From the NCBI GenBank assembly GCA_028820505.1, contig JAPPIT010000191.1:1-52020 (forward strand): a stretch of 52,020 nt of DNA. Reading direction: 5' to 3'. This document shows, piece after piece, positions 35,050 to 44,296 of the stretch. Below the pieces are notes generated by a model. It saw nothing but the letters and a program-made list of their open reading frames with translations, ran no database searches and had not been told where the DNA came from. The translations under genes and the position numbers were made by a program. Numbering within the stretch: position 1 is the stretch's first letter; each line of letters begins with the position of its first letter. The stretch is from Defluviicoccus sp. (GTDB lineage: Bacteria > Pseudomonadota > Alphaproteobacteria > MPNO01).

Positions 35050-36465
35050 TCAGAACAGCCGCACGAAGCGCAGCTCGCCTGAGATGCGGTCGTAACCGTG
35101 CAGCTGGGCGTTGGAGGTGCGCTGCTCCTGCACCAGCGAGACCTGCGGGCTGAAGCCGCCCACGGTGAAAGCGCGGTTGTGGACGTCGAGGCGGATCGAG
35201 CGGGTCAGGTCGCGGCGCGGACCGCCGCCGAGCACGAAGGGCGCCCAGCTGCCCTCATAGTCGGTCCGGCGCAACGTCCCGGCACCGCCCACGGTGAAGC
35301 CGTAAGGGAGAAGCACGGTGACGCCCAGGCGTCCCCAACGGTGGAAATGGCGTTCGCGCTTGCGGTTCGTCCTCTGCGATCCCCAGCCGAGCGCGATATC
35401 GAAGCGCGTCGTCGGTGTCGCCGCCCAGCCGACCCCGCCGGAGAGGTCGGTGACCGGGCCGTGGAGCCAGGACCGGTCCTTGTAGCGCCGATCGCGGCGC
35501 GAGGCGTTGAGGTGCGCCGTGGTCCGCCGGTCGAGCCGGTGGCGGCCTTCGGCGCGGATTCCGAGGTCGCGCCAGTCCTCCTCGTCCGCGAGCCGGCTCT
35601 GGCGGGCGCTCGCCAACAGGCTCGCCGACGAAGCCCGGCCGACCAGCCAGCGCGGGCCGAGATGGCCCGAAACCGTCATCCGGTCGAACCGGCTCCCGCG
35701 ATACTCCCGGCGGTGGATGTCGCCGCCGGCGCGCAGCCGCCAGCGCCGATTGACGGGATGCTGGTATTCGCCGCCGGCCCATACAGCGACGCCGACGCCA
35801 GACCTGGGCGGAGCGCCGCTATAGGTGAAGGGGAGGCGCCCGAACGGGGTGTCTATGAGGATCGTGCCCTCGCGCGTCTGGCCGGAGATGTTGCTGTCAG
35901 GTGCAAGCGCCGCGCCGACTCGCAGGCTCCACCGCTTGCGGGCGCGCATGATGTTGAGGAACCGGTTGACATTGAGCGCCACCGCCGCCGGAGGCTGGCC
36001 TGCCAGCACCCGTTCGAAATGCCGCGTCGCAAGCCCATCCTCGCCCTTCAGGAAGAAAGCGCGGGCCAGCTCCAGGCGGACCCGGACCAGACTCGGCTCA
36101 ACCACCAGCATCGCGCGGAACGCGGCTATAGCCTCATCCAGCAGCGCATCGCGCTTCTCCTCCGGGACGCCCAATCTCTGCGACGCACCGAGCGCCGCAA
36201 GCCCGTAATGAAAGGCGACGTTCGCGTCCGCCGGCTCCTCCCGCATCAGCGGGCCGAGGACCGACAGAGCCTCCTCGAACCTGCCCCGGCGGACCAGCGA
36301 CCGGGCCTTCGTCGTGGCGTTTTCGACCGCCCGGCCGGCCGGAGCGGCGGGTGGACTGTCCGCGCCCCAGGCCGGGGCAGAGAGGACCGGCGCCAGGGTC
36401 GATTCCAACGCGGGGGCGAGAAGCGGCAGAGCAGCCGATACCATGGCTATCTGACGAAGCCTCAT
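35050..36465 (-). CDS. Slam-type outer membrane translocator (Slam 1)
   Basis: 471 residues of the DUF560/Slam type (type XI secretion), which moves lipoproteins across the outer membrane. A Sec signal peptide (cut near APAWGA, about residue 35) is followed by a TPR-like helical domain (residues 45-180; LLDEAIAAFRAMLVVEPSLVR, LARAFFLKGEDGLATRHFERVL). The barrel begins at RKRWSLRVGAALAPDSNISG, with strands such as GVGVAVWAGGEYQHP and DIALGWGSQ, ending ELRFVRLF with terminal Phe. The start at 36465 is supported by GGAGGGTGGCC. Slam 3 is a close paralogue (AALAPDSN and LAGxPPAAVALNVNRFL shared). It is 88 bp from the Slam 2 stop. Confidence 0.85.
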   Translation of the reverse strand: MRLRQIAMVSAALPLLAPALESTLAPVLSAPAWGADSPPAAPAGRAVENATTKARSLVRRGRFEEALSVLGPLMREEPADANVAFHYGLAALGASQRLGVPEEKRDALLDEAIAAFRAMLVVEPSLVRVRLELARAFFLKGEDGLATRHFERVLAGQPPAAVALNVNRFLNIMRARKRWSLRVGAALAPDSNISGQTREGTILIDTPFGRLPFTYSGAPPRSGVGVAVWAGGEYQHPVNRRWRLRAGGDIHRREYRGSRFDRMTVSGHLGPRWLVGRASSASLLASARQSRLADEEDWRDLGIRAEGRHRLDRRTTAHLNASRRDRRYKDRSWLHGPVTDLSGGVGWAATPTTRFDIALGWGSQRTNRKRERHFHRWGRLGVTVLLPYGFTVGGAGTLRRTDYEGSWAPFVLGGGPRRDLTRSIRLDVHNRAFTVGGFSPQVSLVQEQRTSNAQLHGYDRISGELRFVRLF

Positions 36466-36553
36466 GGCCACCCTCCGCCCGTGACGCCGGACGGTCTGCT
36501 GCGGGCCGGACGCCTCGACTGTCCGTGCGTTCCCAGCACCGCGCCCCGCCCCT

Positions 36554-37900
36554 CTAAAACGACCGCACCACGCCGAGCTCGCCCGCCGTGCGCCGGTAGT
36601 CGTATAGAGCGAGATTGCTGGTTCGCCGCTCATGCCGCACCGTGACCTCCGGCATGAAGCCGAACAGCTCGACACTCCGGTTGGACACCGTGATCCGCCC
36701 TGCCAGCGTACGGTCCCGGCGGGCGTCGGGGCCGAGCGAGTGAAGCGGCGCGCCGTATTCCCGCCAACGGTAGCTCGGACCGCCGCTCACCACGAACCCC
36801 CATGGAAGCTCGCGTGAGACCGAGATCCCCAAAATCGCCTCGCGCCACGAATAGGCGTCCCGGTCCAGCCGCTCGCGGCGAAAGGTCGTCTGGACCCGCA
36901 CCTGCGTTGCCCGCCCCAGTGCGTGGGCGAGGTTAAGCCCCGCCGAATCCAGGCTGCCCTCGCCGAGGAAGGTCCTGTAGTCCACCCATTCGCGCCCGAG
37001 CGAGGCGCCCAGCCGCCACGTGTCGCCGATCAGCCAACTGCCTGAAAGCGCGGCGCCAACCGTCCGGTTGTACACCTCGCCGCCCAGCCAACGCCGGCCC
37101 ATCGTCAACTCCGGGCGAAGGTCGAACTTTTCAAACAGAATGCGCGGCCCGGCGCGCAGGCTCAGGATCCGCTCGTCAAACCGGTCCTCCCGGTAGGTCC
37201 GGGTCCTCAGCCCGCCGCCCACCCGGAACCGCAGGTCCGACGCGAGCCGCGCCTCGTAGCCACCGGACAGGTTCGCGCTCACCCCGACCCCGGAGGTCCG
37301 GCGCGCATCGTCCGACAGCGTCGCCGGCAGGCCGAACAACTCCACCGACCGGGCGCCGGTCGCGTTGTTGATGTTGCTGTCCGGCAGAACCGCGAACGAG
37401 CCGGTCACCGACCACGTCTTGCGCCGCCGGATCCGGTCGAGGAAGGCCAGAGCCCGGGCGCGGGCGATCTCCGGGAGGTCCGCAGTCCCAAGCGCCAGAC
37501 GGAAGTGATAGGCCGCGTTCCTATCCTCGCCCGCCTGAAAATAGACGAAAGCGAGGTCGAGACGCACCCTCGGCAGGTCCGGGTTGCGCGCCAACATTGC
37601 ACGGAACCGCGCGATCGCCTCCCGCCAGTCGCCCCGCTTGGCAGCGATCGTGCCCCACAGGAAATCCACCGCGTCGATGTCGTCCTCGCCGGGATTCACC
37701 CCCTTCAGAAGAAACGCCGCGTCGTCGAGATTACCTCTGGCGATCGCCTTCCGGGCGGCCTCAATCAGAGTCCCGGCAGACAGCTCCGGCCGCGGCGGCG
37801 CCTGCGACCCGACCGCGCCGCCGGGCAGGGAAGTCGCGAAGAACAGTGCCAGGAACATCGCCCCGAGCGATCGGGTGTAGCGGTCCATGCGCGAACTCAT
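36554..37900 (-). CDS. Slam-type outer membrane translocator (Slam 2)
   Basis: About 448 residues. The start could be 37900 or 37888 (MDRYTRS), giving a signal peptide with FLALFFATSLPGGAVG. The helical N-terminal domain has two TPR-like units (EAARKAIARGNLDDAAFLLKG; AIARFRAMLARNPDLPRVRLD). The barrel starts RKTWSVTGSFAVLPDSNINN, has VGVSANLSGGYEARL and YRWREYG, and ends ELGVVRSF. It is clearly the same family but less similar to Slam 1 and 3 than they are to each other, matching its different substrate. The gene follows lipoprotein 2 beyond a terminator, so expression probably depends on read-through. Confidence 0.83.
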   Translation of the reverse strand: MSSRMDRYTRSLGAMFLALFFATSLPGGAVGSQAPPRPELSAGTLIEAARKAIARGNLDDAAFLLKGVNPGEDDIDAVDFLWGTIAAKRGDWREAIARFRAMLARNPDLPRVRLDLAFVYFQAGEDRNAAYHFRLALGTADLPEIARARALAFLDRIRRRKTWSVTGSFAVLPDSNINNATGARSVELFGLPATLSDDARRTSGVGVSANLSGGYEARLASDLRFRVGGGLRTRTYREDRFDERILSLRAGPRILFEKFDLRPELTMGRRWLGGEVYNRTVGAALSGSWLIGDTWRLGASLGREWVDYRTFLGEGSLDSAGLNLAHALGRATQVRVQTTFRRERLDRDAYSWREAILGISVSRELPWGFVVSGGPSYRWREYGAPLHSLGPDARRDRTLAGRITVSNRSVELFGFMPEVTVRHERRTSNLALYDYRRTAGELGVVRSF

Positions 37901-37914
37901 CGATAATTGCAAGC

Positions 37915-37955
37915 AAAAGAAAGGGCGCCCGATCCGTCGCCGGACCGGGCGCCCC
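37915..37955 (-). terminator. Intrinsic terminator between lipoprotein 2 and Slam 2
   Basis: Read on the minus strand, a perfect 9-bp stem (GGGCGCCCG / CGGGCGCCC) with a 14-nt loop is followed by TTTCTTTT. It lies 31 bp after the lipoprotein stop and just upstream of Slam 2, so it should sharply lower Slam 2 transcription relative to the lipoprotein. Confidence 0.78.
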
Positions 37956-37985
37956 GTTGTCGGTCGGAAGGTCGGATACGCAGAC

Positions 37986-40250
37986 CTACCGGGCGCCGCC
38001 GAACGCGCCGCGGAACGCGCCGGCCTCGTTGTCTTCCGACTCAAAGTCGAAGACACCGCCGGCCTCGGACGCCGTGGCGCCGAAGAAGGCTCCGCTGAAC
38101 GAGCCGGTGAAGTCCTCCCCGCCCGTCAAACTCTGGGTGTTGTCAGCGGCCACCGTCGCCTTGGTGCCCGAGAACGTACCCCCGGAGATATCGCCCTCAA
38201 GCATGGCGAGGCCCGTCAGGTCGACCATGACTTCGTTGTCGTTGAAGTCCGCAGTCATCGTGGCGGCTCCGCTGGTGAGGGAGATGGCCCCGTTGCCGTC
38301 AGGATCCGCCTCCTGCACCGTGCCGGCCCAGTTGCCGTTGTAGGTCGCCGTGCCGAAGTTCGGCATGTCATCGTCGCCGGTCATCCCATCGCCGATGCTC
38401 TGCACGAAGCCGATGCCGAGGTCAGAGGGGTTCTGCAAGGCCTTCCCTGCGTCACCGAGTGCGGCCCACACACCGAAATGGATGTGATCGTACTCTGTGG
38501 CCTCGGCGAGCTTAGCCGTAACCTGGACCTCCTCGGCTGTGCCTTGAACGGTCGCATCGGAAGCATCAGCCGTGATGTCGACCGACCGATACACGTAGAA
38601 TGTTCTGCCGCCCTCCGTGCGCTGGCTGTCCAACACCAAGTAGACCGTCACATCGTCGGCGGGGTCGGTGTTGCCCTGATCGCTGACATAGGAATACACC
38701 GCCGAGGACTTGGCCTGGGCTCCGACCACATCGGTATTTGCGAGCCCGTCTGTGTCGGCAGCTTCACCCGCCAAGTAGAACGTGCCCACGGACCTCAGGT
38801 TCATGGTGGTATCTGCATCGCCACCGGTACCACCGATAGCAGTATCGGTACCCAAGTTAGTTATGATTGTGCCCAGCGACGTGGACACCCGGCCAGCCGT
38901 AACGGCGGTTGCCGCTGGATCGGCTTCATTGTAGGCAAACACCTTCGCGTTCTTCGAGCCGGCATAGTGAGTGACGATCATCAGGCGGGCCATGTCGTCC
39001 GCCGAATCGACCACTTTCCCGATGTCGACGCTACGCTCCGCCACAGCCTGAACGTACTCCGTATCCGCAGCAGGAGCCACGGCAGCCACAAATGCCACCC
39101 CGGTAATCGCATCAACTGTTTGGGTTGGCTTCAGGCCTGCCTGAAGGCCAGTATCCTGCGTCGTCTGGTTCGCACCAGTGCCTCTGGTCACCACATTGTT
39201 CGGAGCATCCGCGTCGAGCTGGATATCGCCCACGCTTTTCACGGTGCCGTCGATCTTCAACTCGACCATGGCATCCGCCACCGCTTCGTCCCGGGAGTCT
39301 TCAGCGACACCCTGAGCCTCTATGGCAGCGTCCCGGGCGTCTTCAGCATCGTCCCGCGCTTCGCGGGCGTCAGCCACGTTCGCCGCGTTGTTCGCCGTGT
39401 TGTAAGCAGCAAGGGCCTTGCCAGCCTCGGTCATCGCCGTATTCGCCGCGGTCCTGGCCGCCATCGCATCGGCGACCGAGTCGGCTTCGCCGGTTTGAAT
39501 GGTTGCCCTGTTGTCATCCGCAACCTCGGCCTCGTCGGCAGCCACATCGGCATCCGTCTCGGCATCCGCCGCCAATCCGGAGGCGGTCATCGCGGCCGTC
39601 ACAATCGGTCCGAGCTGATCCGGAGCAGTGCCGCCCTCAAGCTCTGCAATTCGAGCTTTTGCGGCATTGAGCTGGGCGTGGAGACTCGCATCCGAACTGC
39701 TATCCGGAGCGTCCGTTTCGGAACCGATCCTGGCCCGCTCGGCAGCCAGCATGCCCAGAAGGCTGTCCGAGTCGTCCGCGGAGCCGATCCGCGCGGTCAG
39801 CGAAGCGATCTGCCCCAGCAGGCTCGTCGCGTCGTCGGCCGAGCCGATCCTTGCCATGGCGGCAGCCAACTGGCCCCTCACGCTCGCCGCGTCCGGGTTG
39901 GTCTCATCCCCGAGCGTTGTCATCAGGGTCGTCACCTTGGCCTGCTCGGCAGCCAACATGCCCAGAAGGCTGTCCGGGTCGTCCGCGGAGCCGATCCGCG
40001 CAGTCGCCGCAGCCAACATGCCGGTTAGGCTGTTCGGGTCGTCAGCGGAGCCGATCCGGTCATTGGCGTCGTTCAGTTCGCCCTGCAGCCGTTCGGCATC
40101 GGCCTTGTACCCGTCGGCCATCTGCTTGAGGTCCATGTACTGCTGCGTCTCGGTCACCGGCGTGTCGTCGCCGCCGCCGCCGCATGCCGCGAGGCCCAGC
40201 GTGAGCACCGCCGCGCAGCAGATCGTCGTCAGTTTTCTGTATCTTTGCAT
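37986..40250 (-). CDS. Surface lipoprotein 2 of Slam module 2 (20-residue repeats + TbpB-like end)
   Basis: 754 residues. The signal peptide ends TLGLAAC, with a GGGGDD tether. Residues 61-207 hold a coiled-coil repeat with 20-residue period built on ARIGSADDPDSLLGMLAA. Residues 210-330 are Ala/Asp-rich helix (TAANTAMTEAGKALAAYNTA). The C-terminal half is beta-rich and closes with GAFRGAFGGAR, the same GAFG-type end as the other lipoproteins. The start at 40250 has GGAG about 11 bases upstream and a full signal peptide. It is probably surface-exposed by Slam 2. The repeat may act as a stalk; ligand unknown. Confidence 0.8.
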   Translation of the reverse strand: MQRYRKLTTICCAAVLTLGLAACGGGGDDTPVTETQQYMDLKQMADGYKADAERLQGELNDANDRIGSADDPNSLTGMLAAATARIGSADDPDSLLGMLAAEQAKVTTLMTTLGDETNPDAASVRGQLAAAMARIGSADDATSLLGQIASLTARIGSADDSDSLLGMLAAERARIGSETDAPDSSSDASLHAQLNAAKARIAELEGGTAPDQLGPIVTAAMTASGLAADAETDADVAADEAEVADDNRATIQTGEADSVADAMAARTAANTAMTEAGKALAAYNTANNAANVADAREARDDAEDARDAAIEAQGVAEDSRDEAVADAMVELKIDGTVKSVGDIQLDADAPNNVVTRGTGANQTTQDTGLQAGLKPTQTVDAITGVAFVAAVAPAADTEYVQAVAERSVDIGKVVDSADDMARLMIVTHYAGSKNAKVFAYNEADPAATAVTAGRVSTSLGTIITNLGTDTAIGGTGGDADTTMNLRSVGTFYLAGEAADTDGLANTDVVGAQAKSSAVYSYVSDQGNTDPADDVTVYLVLDSQRTEGGRTFYVYRSVDITADASDATVQGTAEEVQVTAKLAEATEYDHIHFGVWAALGDAGKALQNPSDLGIGFVQSIGDGMTGDDDMPNFGTATYNGNWAGTVQEADPDGNGAISLTSGAATMTADFNDNEVMVDLTGLAMLEGDISGGTFSGTKATVAADNTQSLTGGEDFTGSFSGAFFGATASEAGGVFDFESEDNEAGAFRGAFGGAR
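39630..40070 (-). repeat. 60-bp coding repeats in lipoprotein 2
   Basis: The segment encodes RIGSADD-type units at residues 65, 85, 134, 154 and 174, each followed by SLLGMLAA or a variant, with a strict 20-residue (60-bp) spacing inside two blocks separated by a diverged block. The DNA copies remain similar enough to slip or recombine. Confidence 0.75.
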
Positions 40251-41482
40251 CGGAGAGATGCTCCTCCATTTCTACCATTTGAAGCGGCCTCGCGACGGAG
40301 ACCCCGCGAAGATTCTCTACACTCTCTTGAGTGCATGGGCAAGCGTATTTCCAACCCGGCATGTCGTCAATAGCGCCAAGCCCTTGCCCGAATGGATTTT
40401 GCCCACAGCGAAGCGGGAAACGCAACTCTCCCGGGTCGGCACGGGCTCGCGCCGACGCTGGCACGCATGTCCGCGGATGGCGGGCCATACCCTCGGATGG
40501 CCCCCGGACGCAGGGGAGAACCGGAAGGATAATGCGCGCGGCGGCGTCTCCGACGCAGGATTATATCCTGATATCAGTATGTTATGACCCATTTCGCATG
40601 ACCCCGGCGGGATCGGGGCGACCGCCCGCCCGTTGCTCCGCCGGGAGGGGAGCCGGTCCCCAGCGCGCCCACCGGTGGCTCCGCGGCGCTGACGGGTTTC
40701 GCAGCCGGAACCCTCGCCACGATCAAAATGCGAGGTGAGACATCGCGGCCTAGGACCGCACCGCCGTCCGGGACCTGTTGCACGGAGGCAACTTATTTTG
40801 CAAATCGCCGAAGATTTCCGAATCGGCCCAAACGAGAATCGTCAAGCGGTTGGGGTTCGCCGCCGGACATGCCCACGTTGGACAGGGCAACGTTGGACAG
40901 GGCAACGGCGATGAAGGCGGCGATCGAAGCGGCCGGGACGACGGGCGCCTGCGGCGGGTTCGACGAAAAGGCCACCGATGCGGGTGCCAGACGGGCCCGT
41001 GATCCCCACAACCCAAATCGAGTGGCTCACCTCGACCGCAACATACAGCGTGCTATCCCCCAAACTGCCTGCGCCGCGGTCTCGTTCCTCGGGGGCATCC
41101 CAGATATTTCCTCTTGAGTGTGGTTGACACCGACACCGGCACCGTAGCGCCGGTCGCCGAATCACCTCATGGGATCTGAGTAGCGGCCCCTGGCCGGGTA
41201 TCGAAGGGCGCCCGTCGCCCATCGCCTTCCCCCGGCCCCTCCCGCAAGCAGGCGGGGAGAAGGTGAGCCGAGAAGCCGGGGTGAGGACTCCGGTTCTCGA
41301 TCTGGTCGCCGGCTTCCGGCGTAAATTCTGAGAACCCCGTGGCGCCACTCGACATGCGCGAGTAAGAGTCGTGGATAAGTAGCGCGTTGCCGCCAGACTC
41401 GTCGCCGGTCGCTGAGACGTGCCACTTATTTTGCTACCAACCACCGCCAGAGCTCCTACACCACGCCACGGGACACGACCCC
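40251..41482. other. Gene-free stretch left of the IS4 element
   Basis: About 1.2 kb without a supported gene. It includes the upstream region of lipoprotein 2, a 15-bp tandem duplication (ACGTTGGACAGGGCA at 40875-40889 and 40890-40904) and, towards 41482, what was probably the promoter region of the carboxypeptidase gene before the IS4 insertion. Confidence 0.5.
40342..40370 (-). promoter_or_regulatory. Possible promoter of lipoprotein 2
   Basis: On the minus strand, TTGACG and TACGCT are separated by 17 bp, about 92 bp upstream of the start codon. This is a moderate match to a sigma-70 promoter; other matches by chance are possible. Confidence 0.3.
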
Positions 41483-42838
41483 ATGAGCGCTAACTTGTTC
41501 TGCATATCGGCACTCCGTATGGTGCGTGGACGCACGATGCGGGGAGTCGGGACGGATGAACGAGGACTGGGACGTTGTGATGTCGTTTCTGCCCGAGGAC
41601 TGGCAGGAGCTTGCGCGCGAGACGGGCGCGTTGAAGGGGCTGCGCAAGGACAAGTCGGTCGACGCCCTGCTGCGCACACTGCTGCTGCATCTGGCCTGCG
41701 GACACTCGCTGCGCGAGACCGTGGTCCGAGCCAGGAAGGCGAACCTGGCCGATCTGTCGGATGTGGCCTTGTTGAAGCGGCTGAGGAAGTCGGGCGACTG
41801 GCTGCGGGCGCTGTGCATCGCGCTGTTCCGCGAACAGGGGATCGCGATGACGGCCGATGGCGGCTTTCAGGTCAGGGCATTCGACGCGACGACGGTGAAG
41901 GAGCCGGGCCGAACCGGGTCGCTGTGGCGCCTGCACTACAGCGTGCGCCTTCCGTCGCTGGCGTGCGACTTCTTCAAGCTCACGGCGACCGAGGGGCCGG
42001 GCGCGGGCGAGACGTTCAGGCAGTTTCCCATCGCCGAGGGCGACTATGTGCTGGCCGACCGGGGCTACTCGACCGCTGCGGGCCTCGATCATGTGGTGTC
42101 TGCGGGCGGCCATGTCACCGTACGCGTGAACACGGGGTCGCTGTCGTTTCGGACGGCCGACGGCGCGCCGTTCGACTTGTTGGCGCACGTCACGACGCTG
42201 AAGCGCGCGGGTACCGTGGGATCCTGGTCTGCGGTGGCGGGCGGGAATGGTGTCGCCGTGCCGGGGCGTGTATGCGCGATCAGAAAGACGCAAGAGGCCA
42301 TCCGGATCGCGCACCGCAAATTGCGCAGCGAGGCCACGCGCAGAGGCAAGCGGACGAAGCCGCGGACTCTCGAGTTTGCGCGCTACGTCATCGTGTTCAC
42401 GACCTTCCCCGAAGCGGACTTCACCGACGCCGAGGTTCTCGAGTGGTACCGCACCCGCTGGCAGGTCGAACTGGTCTTCAAACGCTTCAAGTCGCTGGCG
42501 CAGCTGGGGCATCTGCCCAAGTACGACGACGAAAGCGCCAAGGCATGGCTCTACGGAAAGCTCTTGGTGGCTCTCCTGGTGGAAAAGCTCATTCACCACG
42601 CCACCGCGGTTTCCCCCTGGGGGTACCGCGTGGAGGCGGTCCAGGCCGCACAGCCCCTGGCGTGACTTCCGGTTCATGCTCAACCAACTCGCGCGAGCCA
42701 TCGAACCCCAACTTCCTCTCGATCAGGTGATCGCCGAATGGAACCAAATCTCCAGATCGCTAGCCGAGCCGCCCCGCCGTCGCGTGCTCCAGATCGCAAA
42801 GCGCTTCGCGGAGCGCGACTGAACAAGTTAGCGCTCAT
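41483..42838 (+). mobile_element. IS4-family insertion sequence with intact ends and target duplication
   Basis: Perfect 18-bp inverted repeats ATGAGCGCTAACTTGTTC (41483-41500) and GAACAAGTTAGCGCTCAT (42821-42838) bound a 1356-bp element. A 13-bp direct repeat GGGACACGACCCC flanks it at 41470-41482 and 42839-42851. A 10-13 bp duplication is the usual IS4 outcome. The transposase stop overlaps the right end. Perfect repeats imply a fairly recent insertion. Confidence 0.9.
41556..42822 (+). pseudogene. IS4-family transposase, frameshifted near its end
   Basis: DDE transposase with D in RAFDATTVKEPG, D in YVLADRGYS, and the YREK signature of IS4 (WYRTRWQVELVFKRFK). The frame continues to VEAVQAAQPLA and stops at 42665, while the expected C-terminal part (WRDFRFMLNQLARA to KRFAERD, stop 42822) is in the +1 frame. 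The switch falls at a run of four C (CAGCCCCTGG). The most likely reason is one extra C; the last 50 residues would then be lost. The start at 41556 (MNEDW) is chosen over an upstream GTG. Confidence 0.85.
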
Positions 42839-42863
42839 GGGACACGACCCCCCGGAGCAAATG

Positions 42864-44051
42864 ATGTCGTTCACAAAACACGCCTTGACCTCGATGAGAT
42901 ACATGCTTGGCCGAACGATCGGTCCGATCCTCGGCGGAGTTCTTTCATTCGCGGTACTCTGTCCTGTAGCGACCGCTTCCCCCGGGGTCGAGACGGTGGC
43001 GAAACAAGCCTACATCGTCGACCTGGAGACCGGAGCGGTTCTGTTGGACAAGGAGAGCGGCATACCGTCGCCGCCCGCGTCGTTGAGCAAGCTCATGACG
43101 ATCTACCTGGTCTTCGAGAAGCTCAAGCGTGGCGAACTCGCGCTGGACGACATGTTCGTCGTCAGCCGCAAAGCGTGGAAGACGGGCGGCTCCAGAATGT
43201 TCGTCGAAATCGGCAAGCGGGTGCGGGTCGAGGACCTGTTGCGCGGGATTATCGTGCAGTCCGGAAACGATGCCTGCATCGTCGTCGCCGAAGGGCTGTC
43301 GGGCTCGGAGGTCGAATTCGTCGACATGATGAACCGTAAGGCTCGGGATATGGGGCTCGCCGACAGCCATTTCGTCAATTCGACAGGATGGCCGGCGGCG
43401 GGACACGGCATGAGCCCGCGAGACATCGCTACCCTGAGCCGCCGCATCATCGAGGATTTTCCGCAATATTACCCTTACTTCGCCGAAAAATCGTTCCGCT
43501 ACAACGAGATCAGGCAGAGAAACCGCAACCCACTACTCTATGGGGAAACCGGCGCGGATGGGCTGAAGACAGGCTATACGAGCGCTTCGGGTTACGGCTT
43601 GGCGGCCTCGGCGATACGCAACGGGCGCCGCATAGTCATGGTGCTTACCGGTCTGCCGAGCGTGCGCAAACGGACCCAGGAGGCGCGCCGCTTGCTCAAC
43701 TGGGCGTTTCGGTCCTTCAAGAACTACACAATTTTCCAGCGCGGCGACGTGGTCGAGCGAGCGAGTGTCTGGCTCGGCGAAGAAGAGACTGTCCCGCTGG
43801 TCGCCGAGAGCGACATCGAAATCTCGCTTCCGCGCACGTCGCGCCGGGGGCTTGAGGTCAAGGTGGTTTACGAAGGTCCCATTCCTGCGCCTATCGAGAA
43901 GGGCGCGCAGGTCGCCAGGCTCGTGATTTCCGCTCCCGGATTCAAGACCGCGGAGCTCCCGCTGGTCGCTGGCGCCGACATCAGAAGGCTGGGGCCGTTC
44001 GACCGTGTGGGCGCCTGGATCGGCCACATGGTATGGGGTCGGGACAGGTAG
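42864..44051 (+). CDS. D-alanyl-D-alanine carboxypeptidase (PBP5/S11 family)
   Basis: About 395 residues. After a signal peptide (FAVLCPVATAS) the S11 catalytic set is complete: SLSK at residue 73 (nucleophile Ser and Lys), SGN at 133 and KTG at 235. A C-terminal beta-rich PBP5_C domain (VWLGEEETVPLVAESDIEISL) and an amphipathic membrane-anchor-like end (VGAWIGHMVWGRDR) follow. It trims D-Ala from peptidoglycan stem peptides in the periplasm. The IS4 insertion ends only a few bases before the ribosome site (GGAG at 42854), so it has lost its native promoter distance; expression may depend on the element. The ATG at 42864 fits the ribosome site better than the one at 42861. Confidence 0.9.
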   Translation: MSFTKHALTSMRYMLGRTIGPILGGVLSFAVLCPVATASPGVETVAKQAYIVDLETGAVLLDKESGIPSPPASLSKLMTIYLVFEKLKRGELALDDMFVVSRKAWKTGGSRMFVEIGKRVRVEDLLRGIIVQSGNDACIVVAEGLSGSEVEFVDMMNRKARDMGLADSHFVNSTGWPAAGHGMSPRDIATLSRRIIEDFPQYYPYFAEKSFRYNEIRQRNRNPLLYGETGADGLKTGYTSASGYGLAASAIRNGRRIVMVLTGLPSVRKRTQEARRLLNWAFRSFKNYTIFQRGDVVERASVWLGEEETVPLVAESDIEISLPRTSRRGLEVKVVYEGPIPAPIEKGAQVARLVISAPGFKTAELPLVAGADIRRLGPFDRVGAWIGHMVWGRDR

Positions 44052-44270
44052 CCTCATGGTCCGGCCGATCGACCTACGTGACGGCGGGAACGCCGGCGCG
44101 GCGCGGCGGTCGAGTAGGAGGGGCTCGGTAACGCTCCCGCCTGCTCGGCCGCTATAGGTCGAAGAATATCGGTCGTTCGCCTGTGGGCAGTAACCCTCCG
44201 GGGTAGGCCGCCTGTTGCTTTGGGGAGTGCCTGGGCAGGCTGAGGTGTTCGGGAAGTGGGCGCTTGTCAG

Positions 44271-44296
44271 GTGTCCACTTAGCGGTAAGTGGACAC
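44271..44296. repeat. Perfect 11-bp hairpin at the edge of the IS66 remnant
   Basis: GTGTCCACTTA - GCGG - TAAGTGGACAC. Directly upstream of the transposase frame; possibly an IS end or a terminator without T-run. Confidence 0.5.

Noticed and set aside
39630-40070. CRISPR-like spacing of repeats
   Set aside because: The repeats are coding (20-residue period), in frame, without unique spacers or cas genes.
40728-41117. 129-codon frame left of the IS4 element
   Set aside because: No ribosome site and no homology signal; it spans a 15-bp tandem duplication and seems noncoding.
42640-42665. Programmed frameshifting in the IS4 transposase
   Set aside because: IS4 transposases are normally one frame; a four-C run at the switch is better explained by a single-base mutation or read error.
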